DNA of 64,000 nt from Bidens hawaiensis (Eukaryota > Streptophyta > Magnoliopsida > Asterales > Asteraceae): NCBI GenBank assembly GCA_021521415.1, contig JAIQDT010003861.1, forward strand, positions 124,001 through 188,000, in the 5' to 3' direction. The stretch's first letter is position 1, and the number at the start of each line of letters is the position of its first letter. Shown here one piece after another: positions 11,238 to 25,165 of this stretch. The position numbers were made by a program, and so were the translations under genes. Under the pieces are notes generated by a model. It was not told the origin of the DNA. It did not search any database and was given only the letters and a program-made list of their open reading frames with translations.

Positions 11238-11395
11238 CTAGTTCGTTAACATTCCATAACGAACTAGAGTCTACTTCGTTACATACATTTAATGAAATAA
11301 ACTTAGCGAATCAACCCCTGATTCGATAAACATCCTTAACGAATTAGGAGGGAAATAACTTAGATCTAGTTCGCTAAACATCCTTAGCGAACTAG
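11238..11395. repeat. Three stem-loops with 11-bp stems and 8-nt loops
   Basis: CTAGTTCGTTA-ACATTCCA-TAACGAACTAG (11238-11267), CTGATTCGATA-AACATCCT-TAACGAATTAG (11319-11348, mismatched) and CTAGTTCGCTA-AACATCCT-TAGCGAACTAG (11366-11395). In the partner LTR the middle hairpin is perfect (25481-25510, CTGATTCGTTA/TAACGAATCAG). Stem sequences differ between hairpins while pairing is kept. Confidence 0.9.
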
Positions 11396-11506
11396 ACATT
11401 ACATTAACGAACTATAAGATGAAATAATTGTTATTACATTAAACGAAAATGACAAATACGTTAACAATAAATACAAAGACTCGAGACGCAAAACCGTGCA
11501 CTAACA

Positions 11507-11521
11507 GACACCCCCTCGTCT
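11507..11521 (-). other. Element G polypurine tract
   Basis: On the minus strand AGACGAGGGGGTGTC directly precedes the 3' LTR start TGTTAGTGC. This is the expected primer for plus-strand DNA synthesis. Confidence 0.8.
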
Positions 11522-11546
11522 TGAGCTCTTTGTCTTTGTCTTTACT

Positions 11547-14500
11547 TTACTTGAAACGCTTGGACTGCCAGTCTCTGCAACTATGAATTCCATTCTCATA
11601 ACAAACACGTACAACGCGTTGGAACTGCATAGCCAGATCATAGTCTTCATTGCGCTCGAACAATATCTTATTCTTGTGTAGCACGTCGTTGTCGGTCTCG
11701 GTTAAGTTGACTAGCCACATCGGGTCGATGATCTTGATCAACTCAGTCTTTAACCCTTTACCCAGGACAATGACGGCCTCGTTAGTACGATTGTCGTAGT
11801 ACCAGTGGTTGAAAGATAAATACATATGTTGGTTCATTGTCTTCACCGGTACACGCTTCATCGTCTTTGGCGGCTTTACTTTACGAACCAACTTCTTCCA
11901 TCCCGTTTTTGGATCGATCTCATCGATTCGCTTACGGATAGGAATTTGTGGCTTAAAATACTTAAAACCATAATTCACCTCAAACACCAAGTGTTGGTGA
12001 AAACGTTTTGCATGGTAGTCCTCGCCACTATTAATAAATGGACGATACGCCAAAGTGCGCACATCCCATCTCGGTAATGAGAGAAGATCAGACATCCTTT
12101 CGTAGTACTAGACACCCTTCTCCCATTTAACAATGCATACCTTAAGTTCATAATCAAACATCCAAGAAATAATATCACCTTGCACGTTTGACACGGTCTT
12201 GAATGTAGTCTTCTGGTTGGCTTTAGCTCGAGCAACAACATCTTCTTTTTGTTCCTGATCAACATACCTGTAAGCCTCGATGATCTTACGAGCTGTTTTA
12301 TTTCTGAACCAACTCTGAATCTCCTCAAGAGACGGATCGAGAATCGAATAAGATTTCATATCAAATACATTCTTTCCTTTGGAATTCTTCTCAAGATGAT
12401 CTTCTGCTTCTTTTACAGTTTTCTCATTAAATACAGGAGCACCTTGATCAACGTTTGTGTGTTGAAACAAGTCAGGATACTCCTCAGCAGTCACATCCTC
12501 CACCTCGACCTCCTCATTCTCATAACTAAATCTCGTACTCATCTCAACCGTAGGATCATTTAAGATCTCATCATCATTAATTACCTCAACATCAGGTTCA
12601 GTTTCTAACACTGTCATCTCGTCTTCATTCAGACCAAGCAAGATAGCAATCTGCTCTCGTGTCAACGACTTTTCCACAAACTGCCCCACATCTATCTCAT
12701 CGGCATTCACCATACTTCTAACCATCCCCTCACCATCAATAAAAATAACCGTAGTGGCCTCGATCATCTCAATTGGTTTGGCAGCCGTATAATCATGAAA
12801 AACAATAACCTGCTTGCTCGAATCATCAACAGAACTCGTACTCGCACCAGAAGCTGGGTCTTGAGTTTGTTTAGTCTCACCACCAACACCATACTCATCC
12901 GGATCCTCATCATCATTCTTAAGCTTTTTCAGCGTGTCATCTATGCATGTAAGTTGCAGAATAAGCTCCTCTTGTTCCTTGATTTTCACCCCCCGAGACT
13001 CAACAATCTCACGAAGGGCCTTTGTTTATTTCTGACAGTAGGAAACATAGCTGAGCAGCTTCTTCTGATTCTTCATCATACGTTCTTGATTCATACGATC
13101 AGCAAACATTTGATTTTCATACAAATGCAAGAGACTCAATACCATACTCATCTGCTGATCGTGTGGTGATGCAGCAAAAGAAGGAGGAACTGGCTGAACT
13201 GGACCCATTGGTCGACTGAGCCTCAAAAATGAAATATCTGGTGGAGGCATCATCGTTGGTGTAGGAGGAATCACTGAAGTGGCAGTCGTCGGTCTTGGTA
13301 TAGGAGATAAGACAGAATGAGGAATCATACCAAGTTGTGGATCCGACGTAAGCGTAGTCATCAAAGTAAGCTCCGGGGTGCTAGTAGTAAGCGGCACCGC
13401 CGGGCGTTGAGGAGTGGACGACCTTGGAGGTTGAACTCCAAACGAGATGCCAGCTCCAGCCGACACTCGACGCTTTGATGAACTTTCAGTTGCCAGCTCT
13501 TTACCCTTTCGTTTACGTTCTTGTTGAGCAGCAATAGTAGCAGCTAACGCAGCTTCAACTACAGCTTGTTGTTCTCGAAGAGCTGCATCACCATTACCAC
13601 CGTTACCACCATTACCTCCATCACCTCCATCATTGTTCCCACCTTCTCTTCCCTCACGCTCGGAATCCGAGTCATCATGGATCCAGCGATCCTCGGGAGG
13701 ACATACATAATCAGGAGTTGCAGGATGACCAATCAATCTCTTGAATCTGGGAGGACGAGATTGACGGGACTGTTTCATTCTTCGCATTGTATCTGCCTTC
13801 ATGTTATCTAATTTAAACTTATCATTCTCATCATTCGGATCAAGCACCAAATCCATGATAGCATCGTTGACAAATAATTGGACGAAACGCGGATACATCA
13901 AGAACTTCACACGTCATTTTCCAGGAATACAATTTTTTTTCATATGATCGAAGATCATTTCTATAAAATGTAACGTTTGTTTAGAACAAGTGCAACAAAT
14001 GCCGATTGTAACGCAATGCAGCATTCGTCAAACCCAGCCTTACGTCCACCAAGGCAGTGAATAAAAACATGAAGTAAATACTTGTATTGGGGACACAAGT
14101 ATGCCTTGTTTTACATAGACGCAGTAAGACTGCTAGCATAAAAAAATCATCTAACCAGTCCCTTGATCAGCTCTTTATCATATTCACTAGGATCATCAAT
14201 GGTATCATCAAATTGTAACACTATTCGAATTGTTTCAGCTGAGACGAAAACTAATTTGTTATTAACTACAGCAGCAATATGATCCTCAGCTTCTACATAT
14301 TGAGCAGTGTTCCAAAATTGACGAACGATGCTGAATCTAATATCTGGATTAGCAGTAAAAGCGTAATGGATACGAGAACGGCGTACAAATGCCAGCATAC
14401 CACCAAAGATATCCTCTTCAGGAAAGTTTGTATCAACGAACGCACACACATTATGCCGAGGGTCATAAGGAAGCAAAGGAACTTCCTCCGCTGGTTGATC

Positions 14501-14578
14501 AACATCTTGAACTTGTTGTGCATCCTGAACTTGTTGTGGTGCATCAACAGGCGGATCTTGTTCCATGTTATCAGTCAT
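11547..14578 (-). pseudogene. Element G second ORF (post-pol), broken
   Basis: This is the homologue of the large second ORFs of B and D. The N-terminal part (14578-14147) starts MTDNMEQDPP and reads HNVCAFVDTNF...FVRRSRIHYAFTA...FWNTAQY, matching the B protein HNMYITLD...FLVRSRIFHAITT...FWRTVEY. The middle (about 14146-13911) is degraded. From 13910 to 11547 one frame continues with two stops (near 13026 and 12108). It passes FLMYPRFVQ, a Pro/Ser/Thr- and acid-rich linker, and a C-terminal domain (WYYDNRTNEAV...IDPMWLVNL...QFQRVVRVCYENGIH) shared with B (WYVDSQTAEAV...YDPMHLVNL...KYQRVVSVCVREGVH). Function is unknown. Its place after pol is where Sireviruses may carry an env-like gene, but I see no signal peptide or membrane segment. 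Confidence 0.8.
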
Positions 14579-17500
14579 AAGTCTGGATAAATAACGTCAA
14601 CTGTCAGTAAATTTAAAAATTATAAACACTATTGGTTTTATATAATTTGAATACTTATGAATTTATCAATAAACTTTACATTATTAAAATAATTAAATTT
14701 GAAATGTCATTGGTTAATGACACAGTCTGATTCGTTATAAGATTGTAACAAATCAACTGGTTCGCTATCAAGTAAATAGATAACGAATTAAGAATTAGAG
14801 AATTACTATAAAAAGGTAACGAACTAAAAATCTAGTTCGTTATAATTAACGAATACCAATCTGATTCGTTAGAATTACTGATTCGCTATTCTAATTCGTT
14901 TGAATTACTTAACGAATTGGACACAAATTAGTTCAAATTCGCTAAGTATAACGAATGGCCATAAGGAGCTTAATATTTGACTCAAAATAGTCAAGGTCAA
15001 AATTAACCAAGAACTATCAATAAGTAAAATACGCAATTGGAAATCTGATATACCCATAATCATCAACATGAAGCAAGATCAAAGACCACTATGGATCTCG
15101 TAATCACATTCCGAGAACAATGACATCAAAATAATAGTACTTAACACGGTATCAAGCACGCAAATTAAGGTTTATATAAACCTCAAAAACACGGTAATAA
15201 ACTTGCATAATTAACCTTTCAAATCGTTATCATTTTTGACGAAAAACACGAAGGTTTGATCGTCTATACCTTAGGAACACAAAGGTATAATCAAATCAAC
15301 AAAATTCGAAGATCGAAAATTCAAAGGAAATTTTGGCAGAGTAACAGTACACAAGGAATGAAGAAGATGGTGAATAGTGAGACGGTTCGTATGCACGCCG
15401 TCCCTCATACTGACATTGCATGATTCCCAATGTAACGAATCAGCCGATTCGTTTGAATTTAGAACTAACGAATCAGGTGATTCGTTATGTTAAAATACAC
15501 ACATGGCATCACGAATTAGAAGTTATTCTTGTCTATTTCATTAAATATGCATAACGAATTACGTGTCACGAACTAGAATGTAATTCGTTAAAAAACAACC
15601 TAATTCGTTATCCATAATTAGCGAATTAAACTTTATTTAAGTTTAACTTTAAATAAATTAAATTAATTAAATTAAATACTAAAATAAATTATGGAATTAA
15701 TAAATTGAAATAATTAACACTAACTTAAAAAGAATTACCGAGAACCTTTATCTCGATAATCGAATAACTTAAAAACCGTTTCACGTTTTGAAATTGATAA
15801 CTTAAATGAATTAAATAATCTTAATTGATATCAGAGCGCGTGGCTGATCTCGATATATCTATTAAGGTATTTAAATTACTTAAATAATATGAAAGCGTAA
15901 AATCTTTTTGTATTTTAAATTTTTCGACATAAAACTAAATATTTACCAGAAAATTATCCGAAAGATAAAATAGAAACAAGAAAATATTTTTGTAGTTTTG
16001 AATAATTTTCAAAAGCAGTACATATTTTTGGATTTTTGTTGAGTTTGAGCAGAGAATCATATTGACCAAAATGTCCGTCCATCACAGCTTTATATTTCAG
16101 CGATATTGTGACTGGTGTTAAGTCGGTCATTGGTATTGTTGTCCACTTAAATCTAATAACAAACTTTCAAGAGTTTTTGTGATATGATTAACAGTTCAAT
16201 TAAAGCACAGAATATCAGAAACTGTCAGCCTCTAATCTCGATTCAAGCTTAATTTGATTTTTGCCATATCACCCCAACTTGACTTAAACTATTATATAGT
16301 TGATCAAAATTTGAATTTTATAAAGATTTATGAGCAATGCATTGAGTTTCTGTTACTATGAGTGAATATGCACGAGTCCATCTGTCGGCTTATATACATT
16401 GTATCCCCTGAGGTCCGTTTCTTAATGGTATTGAGAAGCGCGCAAGGGAGGAACAAAGTATGACTAACAACGGATTTTGATCAAGTCAGTAATTTGGATT
16501 TGTACGAAGTACAACAGTGATTAAGTTTAATGACTTTGGGTTTGCTCTAAAAGCGAGTGAAATATTCATACATATGAATACCCAGATGATTAAGCCGCAT
16601 AAAGACTCATAGTGTCCAGAACCTCAAAGCTTGTTATTTGCTTTATTTTATTTTGGGTGATCAAACACATATAAGGCTTGAGTATGACTGGTTATTACAT
16701 TTCTGCCATCCTCACCGAGACTTTTGCTAGAGACTCACACCTCTTTCAATTTGGCATTTCTTTATGTTTATATCACATACTTTACTCTACTTGTTTGTTT
16801 TAAGACCTACCAATGCACCAATGCAATTAAGCACACAGTCTTTTAAGCTTATTTCTGGCTGGATTTGGGATCAAGATAGTCAATGTACTATCATTTTCTC
16901 TTTTTGCTTCAAAAACTCAAAATCTTGATGAGCATAAACAAAATAAAGATAAATTTAATCGACCCAGTTAACTTAAGTCTATAAAAATGGCTATCGTATC
17001 CATTCTCAAGTGAATAATAGGACCAAAACATGCAAGCATGCTTCACAAACTTAAATAACTAACATAATTTTCAGCGAGAAATAATCTAAAACGCATAACG
17101 AACGCCCCAACTACTTTCCATTATCAGGTGAATGGCTAACCCGCTCATTTGCAAATAAATGTCAGGACCAAACATATACGAGTACATGTCCTTCAAATTT
17201 GGGTAATTGACATATTTTTCAGCGAACATATGCAAAAATCTTTTTGGTTTTTCTCTATACATACCTTAAAAACACAATCTTTTTGTCTTTTTCACTTTTT
17301 TCATAAACAAAACAAGCTTCACAATCTTTTTGAATTTTCGGATTTTTTGTACAAACTGAAAAACACAATCATTTTGACTTTTCAAATCATAAAATGTTTT
17401 TGGAATTTCAACATATTTTAAGAAAAATAGTAAAGAAAAGAAATCACAATATTTTTGATTTTTCAAAATTTTCTAATGTTTTTGGATTTTTAAAATATTT

Positions 17501-17628
17501 TTAACGTTTTTGGGTTTTATCTATACAAACGAAAAGCACACTATATTTGTATTTTCTAATGTTTTCACCCCCTAAAACCTAAAAACAAAATAATTTTAAA
17601 AATAAAATTTAACAGAAAAGAAAGATAG
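14579..17628 (-). other. Element G non-coding stretch between pol and second ORF
   Basis: This 3-kb AT-rich stretch has no supported gene. From about 14700 to 15630 it is dense in TAACGAATC/GATTCGTTA-type motifs, also found in the G leader and LTRs. From about 17230 to 17560 there is a degenerate repeat around CACAATCTTTTTG (plus strand). A promoter or splice signals for the second ORF might lie here; none is certain. Confidence 0.5.
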
Positions 17629-20600
17629 TCATCCTTGTTTGAGGATATCAGCGAGGGTCTTCAATCCATTTAAACCAAGCAAAAATTGAAAACGCGTTTT
17701 ATCAAAAGCTTTGGTAAATAGATCGGCATTCTGAAAGTCAGTATGTACTTTCTCAAGGTCGATTAATTTCTTCTCAAAGCAATCCCGTATAAAATGATAT
17801 CGAATTTCGATATGTTTCATTTTTGAATGTTGTACAGGATTCTTTGTGACAGAAATTGCAGCAGAATTATCAATCAAAATAGGAGTAGTAAGAAACTTCC
17901 AACCGTAGTCGCGAAAGATGTTGTTGTATCCACAAAACCTGGGAACAACAACTCAAGGCTGCAACATACTCAACTTCAGCGGTTGAAGTGGAGACCGTTG
18001 TCTGCTTCTTACACTACCAGGAAACAAGCCGGTTTCCTAAAACTTCACACCCTGCCGTTGTTGATTTGAAGTTGATCTTGCAACCTCCGTAGTCTGAGTC
18101 TGAGAAGGTAGTAAGCTCAAATTTATCGTCTTTGGGTACCACAACCTGATGTCTGGATTTCCCCTCGGATACTGAAGTATTCGCTTAACCGCAGCTAGGT
18201 GAGTCACTCGGGGACTTGCATGAAACCTAGCACAAAGACAAACAACAAACATAATGTCGGGGCGAGAAGCCGTTAGATACATTATAGATCCGATCATAGC
18301 ACGATAGAGGGTAGGATCAACGGTATCCTCCAATTCATTCGGTGATAAATTGTGACCCACGGGGAGAGGAGTAAAAGGGATTTTTCCGGAAGATATCTTG
18401 AATCGGCTCAAGACATCATTCACATACTTGGTCTGGTGAATAAAGATTCCGTTTGCAGACTGGTGAACTTGCAACCCTAAAAAGAAATTCATCTCTCCCA
18501 TCGAGCTCATTTCGAACTTCGTTTGCATGGACTTCTCTAACTCCTTACACAATGTGTCGTTTGTAGACCCAAAGATAATGTCGTCGACATAGATCTGAAC
18601 TAGGAGAAGATCATCACCAACAGTCTTATGAAATAAAGTGCAGTCGACACTCCGTCGTTTGAAGCCATTATCAGTCAGATGGTCGGCGAGCGTGCCATAC
18701 CAAGCTCTCGGGGCTTGATGTAGACCATACAGGGCCTTGTTTAATCAGTAAACTTGGTCCGAATAATCAGGATCTTCAAAGCCAGGAGGCTGTAAAACAA
18801 ACACTTCCTCGTGTAGTTCACCATTGAGAAAAGCACTTTTAACATCCATTTGATAGACCTTGATATTCTTATAAGCAGCATACGCCAGAAAGATTCGAAT
18901 CGACTCTAATCTTGCAACTGGAGCATATACTTCTGTGTAATCAATACCCTCTTGCTGATGAAAACCTTGCACCACTAATCATGCCTTGTTTCTTACGATC
19001 ACTCCACGATCGTCTTTCTTACACTTAAATACCCACTTAGTCGGAACAGCTTTCTTGACTCTACCAGGTTTGTCAATTAAATCCCAAACACCCAAACGTG
19101 CAAATTGCTGTAATTCTTCTTGCATGGCTTCTACCCAAGAAGGATCTTGAAGTGCCATACAAGGTGTCGTTGGCTCAACTTGGGATAGAAAGCAAGTGAA
19201 TTTAGCAACATTTACAATTCCAGAGGAATGTAAATCTGCATAAGCACACAATACGTTATTCTCACTTGATGAAGCAACTTGATGACGTGTGTTTACTCCC
19301 ACATCAAGTTTTCCAATGATGTTTTCCTGTGGATGATATCCATGAATCCGAAGAGTGGGATTCTCAGGAACAACAACATTATCAAATAAGTTAGTGTATT
19401 GTTCACCAAGTTCAGGAGATGAAACATTATCACTGTCAAGTTCAATAACTGGATCATCAGCTTGATTGTCATCAGAAGAAGTGGATACATTATCAACCTG
19501 ATTATCATCACATGGATCTTCAGTTGGAGCAGAAGTTTTAGCTTCAACATCAATAGAACTTAAAAATCTTGGAATGGCCAAATGATCTTCAAAATATGCT
19601 CGAACCAGATCTTCATCATTGTGCTCAGTTGAAGGAGTAAATGAATTAATTAAGCCATCGTAGTCAAACATCCAGTCGGGACCTTTCCCTTGAGGAGGAG
19701 TGGTGTACTTTTGATAGTTCACATGATACCATTCCTCAACACAACCAGAAGTGAAATTAAATACTCGTTTCTTTGGAGATGCATATCCCAAGAAATAACC
19801 TTCGATAGCCTTTTCTTCAAATTTACTCGCATCCTTCTTCAGCATTGTACAAGGACACACAAAAGGTTCCAGGTACTTTAAGTTAGGCTTTCGATTGTTT
19901 AAAAGCTCGTAACTTGTCTTCCTGAGTCGTTTCACAGTTAAAACTCGATTAAGCGTATAACATGCTGTATTCATTGCCTCATTCCAGAATTGGACAGGAA
20001 GCTTAGAATCAGCAAGCATAGTTCTTGCAGCTTCAATCAAAGTTCTATTCTTTCGTTCAGCAACACCATTTTGTTGTGGTACATAGGATGCGCTGTATTC
20101 TCGATGAATTCCTTTTTGAATGCAAAAGAAATCTAATACAATATTCTTGAATTCAGTACCATTATCACTACAAATTCTTCTCACCTTGTGTTTGTATAGT
20201 GATTTGATCTTAGTGATAAGATTTTGTACCAAAATGGGTGTTTGATCTTTCGAACTCATAAATAACACCCATGAGTATCTTGAATAATCATCAGTGACAA
20301 CCAGACAATACCAATCCCAAGAAATACTTGCACGATTCACCGGACCAAACAAATCCATATGAAGTCGTTCAAGAGGAGTATTAATAGAATTCAATAACTT
20401 AGAAGTATGAGACTTTTTCTTCTGCTTGCCCTTTTTGCATGCAATGTAGTGATCAGATAACTTAAAGTTCTTCAACGATACACCCTCAACTAAGTCATTA
20501 GCCATTAAATAATTCATCTTTCGAACATGTATGTGACCCATTCTATGATGCCATAGAATAGAATCCTTCTCGGTTGCTTTGGAGACAAAACATGTTTCGA

Positions 20601-21014
20601 TAGACTTGATACTTTAGAATTCATATTTAAGACATAAATAGCATTTGATCGTGGTGATCGCATGACAACCATGTCCTCGGGTATCACATATCCCGGTTTC
20701 AAAATAAGACACTCTTTATCAGTAAATACAGTGGTGTACTTCTTATCGCAGATTGGCGACACACTCAATAAATTATGGTCCACCTTGTCACAGTAATTGA
20801 CCTTTTCAAAAGTAATGTGACCATTTGAAACTTCACCTTCTTATGTGATCATGCCCCCAGAATTCCCAGCAAATGCTACATAACCCCCTTGAATATTTCT
20901 TACGTTGGTCAATAGGTTGAGATTTCCAGTGATATGACGATAACATCCACTATCCATTATCCAGTTTTCACCCGACACAGTCTTGGATGTACCCTACACA
21001 CAAAGTAAAAGTGA
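17629..21014 (-). pseudogene. Element G pol (protease, integrase, RT, RNase H), broken
   Basis: Read on the minus strand, the protease motif MDSGCYRHITG has its DSG at 20946-20954. The integrase frame 20541-18979 has the HHCC-type region, D84/D85 in VVTDDYSRYSW, D126 in CSDNGTEF and E162 in NGVAERKNR, so the catalytic triad is intact. RT follows ([13 protein letters not shown] at about 18850-18810, YVDD at 18580-18591). RNase H and the C-terminus (NSAAISVTKNPVQHSKMKHIEIRYH) end at 17629. Stops at about 18976 and 18742 both stand where relatives have Arg (CGA to TGA). A frameshift region lies near 18037-17880. The enzyme would have acted inside virus-like particles. Confidence 0.9.
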
Positions 21015-24000
21015 TTAGTTCAAAAAGGCAGCCCAGGCCTCAGTCTTGGGCACCTTTGGGTTTTCTCTTTGACCATTAATTTGAACAGATTTCAACTGTT
21101 GTTCAGCAAACCATGAGTTTCATTCATATGAATTACTTTACAAGGATGCACGTTTGAAAACATGATATGTGTATCATCCTCACATGGCACAGGTCGCTTC
21201 AAGATCTCCTTTATCACATGAACTGGTTTTGAATGGTCCTTGATAAAAGGATGGAGATTTTAATGTTTTCTGTTGACCACAGTTTCTCACTACATGACCT
21301 TGTTGACCACACAAAAAGCAACTTCGCATGTCAACATGACCATGTTGAGGTCTGGCAGAAACATATGCAACCGAAGGTTGATAACTTATATTTTCAGTGA
21401 AATGATTGGCCAAATCAACAGAAGTGACAGATTTTTTTTTTCATATAAAAGTCAAGATTAGAGCAATTGGAAAAACTTTTCAATGTATCTGTTCCCGTTG
21501 ATTTAACAAACTAAACCTTTTTAGCTTGTTTCAACAATTGTTTTGCTTTAAATACCGGGTCTGATGAATTTGATGTTTTGGCACAAACATATTGACGTTC
21601 CAACTCTTTCAACTTGTCAGTTTCATTGTAAAAGACACTCTCAGTTAGTTTCGGTTTAATGATACTAATCGGAATATCTTTTTCAGTGAACATTGTGTCC
21701 ATACCCTTCAACTTAAAAACTGTAGCAGATGATAGCTTAGAACTAGGAGGATTAATGAAACACATCAAGTCCTCATCAGAAATTTTCAGTTTTTCTAACT
21801 TCTTTGCCCTCACAGGTTTAACTTTCACTTGTTCTGTCTTTGTCACATGAGGCTTGTGTGAACCATACACAGCTTCCTGAAATTCATGAGGCTCGCAAAG
21901 AATATAATTAGAACTCGGAATGTTCTTGTTCTTGTGTATAACCTCTGGTTCAAACACATCCTCAATAATTACTTTGTCAACATTCTCAACAAAAACTTTG
22001 TTGCTTTCAACATGAGGTTTTTGAGGAGCAAATTGGGTTTTAACAGTTTCAGTTTTAACAAGTTTAGCATTTTCTGAAATCACAGGTTCTTTCACAATTA
22101 CCTCTTCTTCTCGTTTAGCAAAAGGATTAATTTTATAGTCATTGTGGAAATGTGGCGGAATGTCAACAAAACCGATGCCTTTCTTTGAATCCTTTTGATT
22201 TCCAGATACTTCAATAATTTCATTCAACAAGAAAGAAGAATTTCGAAATTTACCCAATTTGTTCTTCAACTCAAGAACCTCATTCTCAAGCTCGGTTATC
22301 TTTAATCTATGTTTAAGGATTTCTTGAAACTTTTGGTCATTAATAGTCATTTTCACAGATAACTCAGCCTTGAGATCATGGTTACTTGTCGACAATGCTT
22401 CAATCTTCTCACGAGATCTCATTTGAGATTCAAGAGATTGTCGATAAGTATCCTTTACTGAAGCAATTTCTCTTACTAAATTATCATTATGATTCTTTAA
22501 AGATTCTAACTTAGGTTTGTTAGATTCACATTCAACACACGTTACTTTTACATATGAAGTAGCATAGATAGAATGACTAACCTCATTGATCTTTTCCATG
22601 CAAGCAAACACAGTTGTAGTCTTATCATAGGAGTCGTCAGAAATCAGATCCAGAATCATTGTAAGAGGACAGCTCACTACCACTAGCATATTGAAAGTCT
22701 TTAGTCAGCCCAAACATAGCCAAATTAGCTTGATTATCATTACTCAGTAGTCGTTGTGACCAATCATTTCCATCAGCTAACATTGCATGTGACCCAGAAG
22801 TAGACGGTTTCTTTTCAGCATCATTACCTCATGGTGTTGAAGAATTTTGATTTTGACCACGAGGACCAGTATACTCCTTTTTCGGCTTGTCACATTCTTT
22901 TGCAAAATGCCCGAACTCTTGACAATTGTAACATTTCACTTTAATTTGTCAAACCCCAATTTCTTGTTCAAACCAGGAAGATCTTTACCAGTCCTTTGCA
23001 TGAATCTCTTAACCTTACGAACTATCATAGCCATGTTCCACTTTAAATCCATAATCTCTAAATCATCTGGATCAATGTAATCATAATCCTCATCGGTCAG
23101 ATCACTTGTGGCTATCTTACTACTCACTAAGTTTTCATATGAGGACATGAAAGCTGTTAGAAAAGCAAAATTCTGTTCAGCTTCCTTCATGTTGACACTA
23201 GGTGGTGAAGCAAATGGATTAGTAGTAGATGAATTTCCAGATCCAACAGAAACACCAGGTGGTCCGGAATTACCAACTGTGTAAAAACATGCTCTTGGAT
23301 CATTATAAACTGTTGTTTCATTTTCACCTGCATGCTGTGTGAGAAAAGCAGTGATAGGGGAAATGGTAGAACTTAGAGGCATACTACCACCATAGAAAGC
23401 AGGATCTTGACTATCCTTGGAGGATTTCTGACACGTAAGATCATATTCCCTTGCTTCAATTTTTTGCAAGAATTCAGTGGCAGTCAAGTCTTCATTCGCA
23501 AAATAGTTATTCTCTTTTAAAACCATTAGGAATGTTGAATAAGAACTTGGTAGTGCACTCTTAATCGTGTCAATCTTGTCAACCTCAGAAGTTTCCAATC
23601 CCATTTTGTCCATCTCAGCAATCAAGTGATTGAACCTAGTAGTCATCTCCTCTACTGTTTCTCCTTTTAACAAATTAAAGTTTCGAAATTGAAACTTAAG
23701 CATTACCTTCTTACTCTCAGCTGTATTTCCCATACTCACTCATACAAATATGTTGAAATAAGGAAGCACAGATCTTTATGCTACCCACTTGGTGAAATAT
23801 GTGTTCGGGTAAAGCCATAGTAAGAGTAGAATAAGTTTTTTATTTCAATCTCTAATGCTTTCTTCTCTTCTTGTGAATATTGAGAAATATATTTAGGAGT
23901 AAAACCAATAGTGCCATCTCAATCATTGGAACAATATATACCTCATCTAAGCAATATGAGCAGTCAGGATGAACAAAACCCAAATGAGCACGAAAACGAG

Positions 24001-24160
24001 GTTCCCATTTAGCAAAGTCACTAAATTTCATCAATCTTGGACATTTCGAATGTGAACCTATTTCGGTATCAAGTTGCAACATTTGTTTCATTAACATTAT
24101 CTGTGAAGCTGGTGCATACATACCAGCCATGTTTGAGAAATGATAAATTTCAAACTCCAA
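21015..24160 (-). pseudogene. Element G gag, broken
   Basis: This is the capsid precursor of a Sirevirus-type element. Fragments on the minus strand are 24160-23852 (N-terminal, FSDFAKWEPRFRAHLGF), 23739-22936 (capsid-like, GETVEEMTTRFNHLIAEM), a first knuckle at about 22933-22886 (CYNCQEFGHFAKEC), 22689-21511 (long Lys/Glu-rich segment with coiled-coil heptads around residues 50-160), and a second knuckle at about 21331-21290 (CFLCGQQGHVVRNC). It ends WAAFLN and a TAA at 21015-21017. Two knuckles flanking a coiled coil are also seen in B and D. Frame breaks near 23850-23740, 22935 and 22690 kill it. Confidence 0.85.
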
Positions 24161-25151
24161 GGGTTAAAGTTGAAAATTTTGAATTAACGCACTGTGAACA
24201 GTTGTAACGAACTGTGAACAGTGTTAGATGAATCACACCTTAACGAATTTAAGATTGATCAGGTAACGAATCAGAATAAAAGTTAATGAATTGATCAACG
24301 AATCAGATGATCAACTAAGAAGTCAACTAACGAATTAGCTAAATGAATCACTAACGATAGGCTTAGCGAATCAGAAAGTTATCTTTAACGAATCACAAAG
24401 AGAGGCTTAGAGAATTAGATAACGAACCGGCTATAGTTGATAACGAATCAACTTATAGCAAATCAGTTAGTTACAACGATTGTAACAAACTTCTGACAAC
24501 GAATGCCACGTGGCAAAGGTTGTTATAACTCAAATTCCGAGGTAAGACACGTGTCACACAAGTTAGTTGACACAAATCAAATAGTATAGCGAACTGGTTA
24601 ACGAATCAACCAAAATTCATATTGAATAAGCTAAATATATTAACGAATCGAATTAAATGACTTAACGAATCAAGCTAAAATGAACGAATTAGACTTGAAT
24701 CTTCAAATCTTCAAACGAAGATTTCCAGATTTCTGGAAATTGAAGAACATCAAACCCAGAAACAAAATCTGTAATGCTAATCAATTCTCAACCAAATCAC
24801 ACAAATAGCTGATCAAAACACTCGGAAACACCACGCGAATCCAATTCAACCTCACTCATAACTCAATTAACCATCAATCAAAACCAATTTTACCAAAACA
24901 ATCCTCTATTTTCGGCCAATACAGATCCAATATCAATTCAATCCAAAACCAAACCAATATCCAATTCCAACTCACAATAACCTTCCAAAACCTTAACAAC
25001 CACAAATCTACTCCAAACAATCCATTAATTATCCGATTAATACTCTATTTAATCCAAATTCAAATTTATCAGAAACTTAACATAAACACTATTGATTATC
25101 ACTCTGATAAACCAAATTAACATCCAAATCAAGCTTAAACGAGCACCGAAA
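24161..25151 (-). other. Element G leader with AACGAATC motif cluster
   Basis: This is the untranslated region between PBS and gag. From 24180 to 24720 it holds more than a dozen forms of AACGAATC/AACGAATT (plus strand), the same motif that builds the LTR hairpins. The rest (24750-25150) is A/C-rich and featureless. Confidence 0.75.
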
Positions 25152-25163
25152 GCTCTGATACCA
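25152..25163 (-). other. Element G primer-binding site
   Basis: On the minus strand TGGTATCAGAGC, a perfect match to the plant initiator-Met tRNA PBS, two bases after the LTR end. Confidence 0.92.
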
Positions 25164-25165
25164 CT

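Larger units (their letters stand above)
10957..11506 (-). repeat. Element G 3' LTR
   Basis: This 550-bp copy is longer than its partner because of a TA-dinucleotide expansion at 11053-11100. It contains three stem-loops at 11238-11267, 11319-11348 and 11366-11395. A TATATATAG TATA-like element lies at about 11218-11227 on the minus strand. Confidence 0.92.

Noticed and set aside
11826..12563. Plus-strand ORFs across 11826-12563 and similar ones at 13566-14590
   Set aside because: They are antisense shadows of the second ORF of element G, whose minus-strand frames have homologues in B and D.
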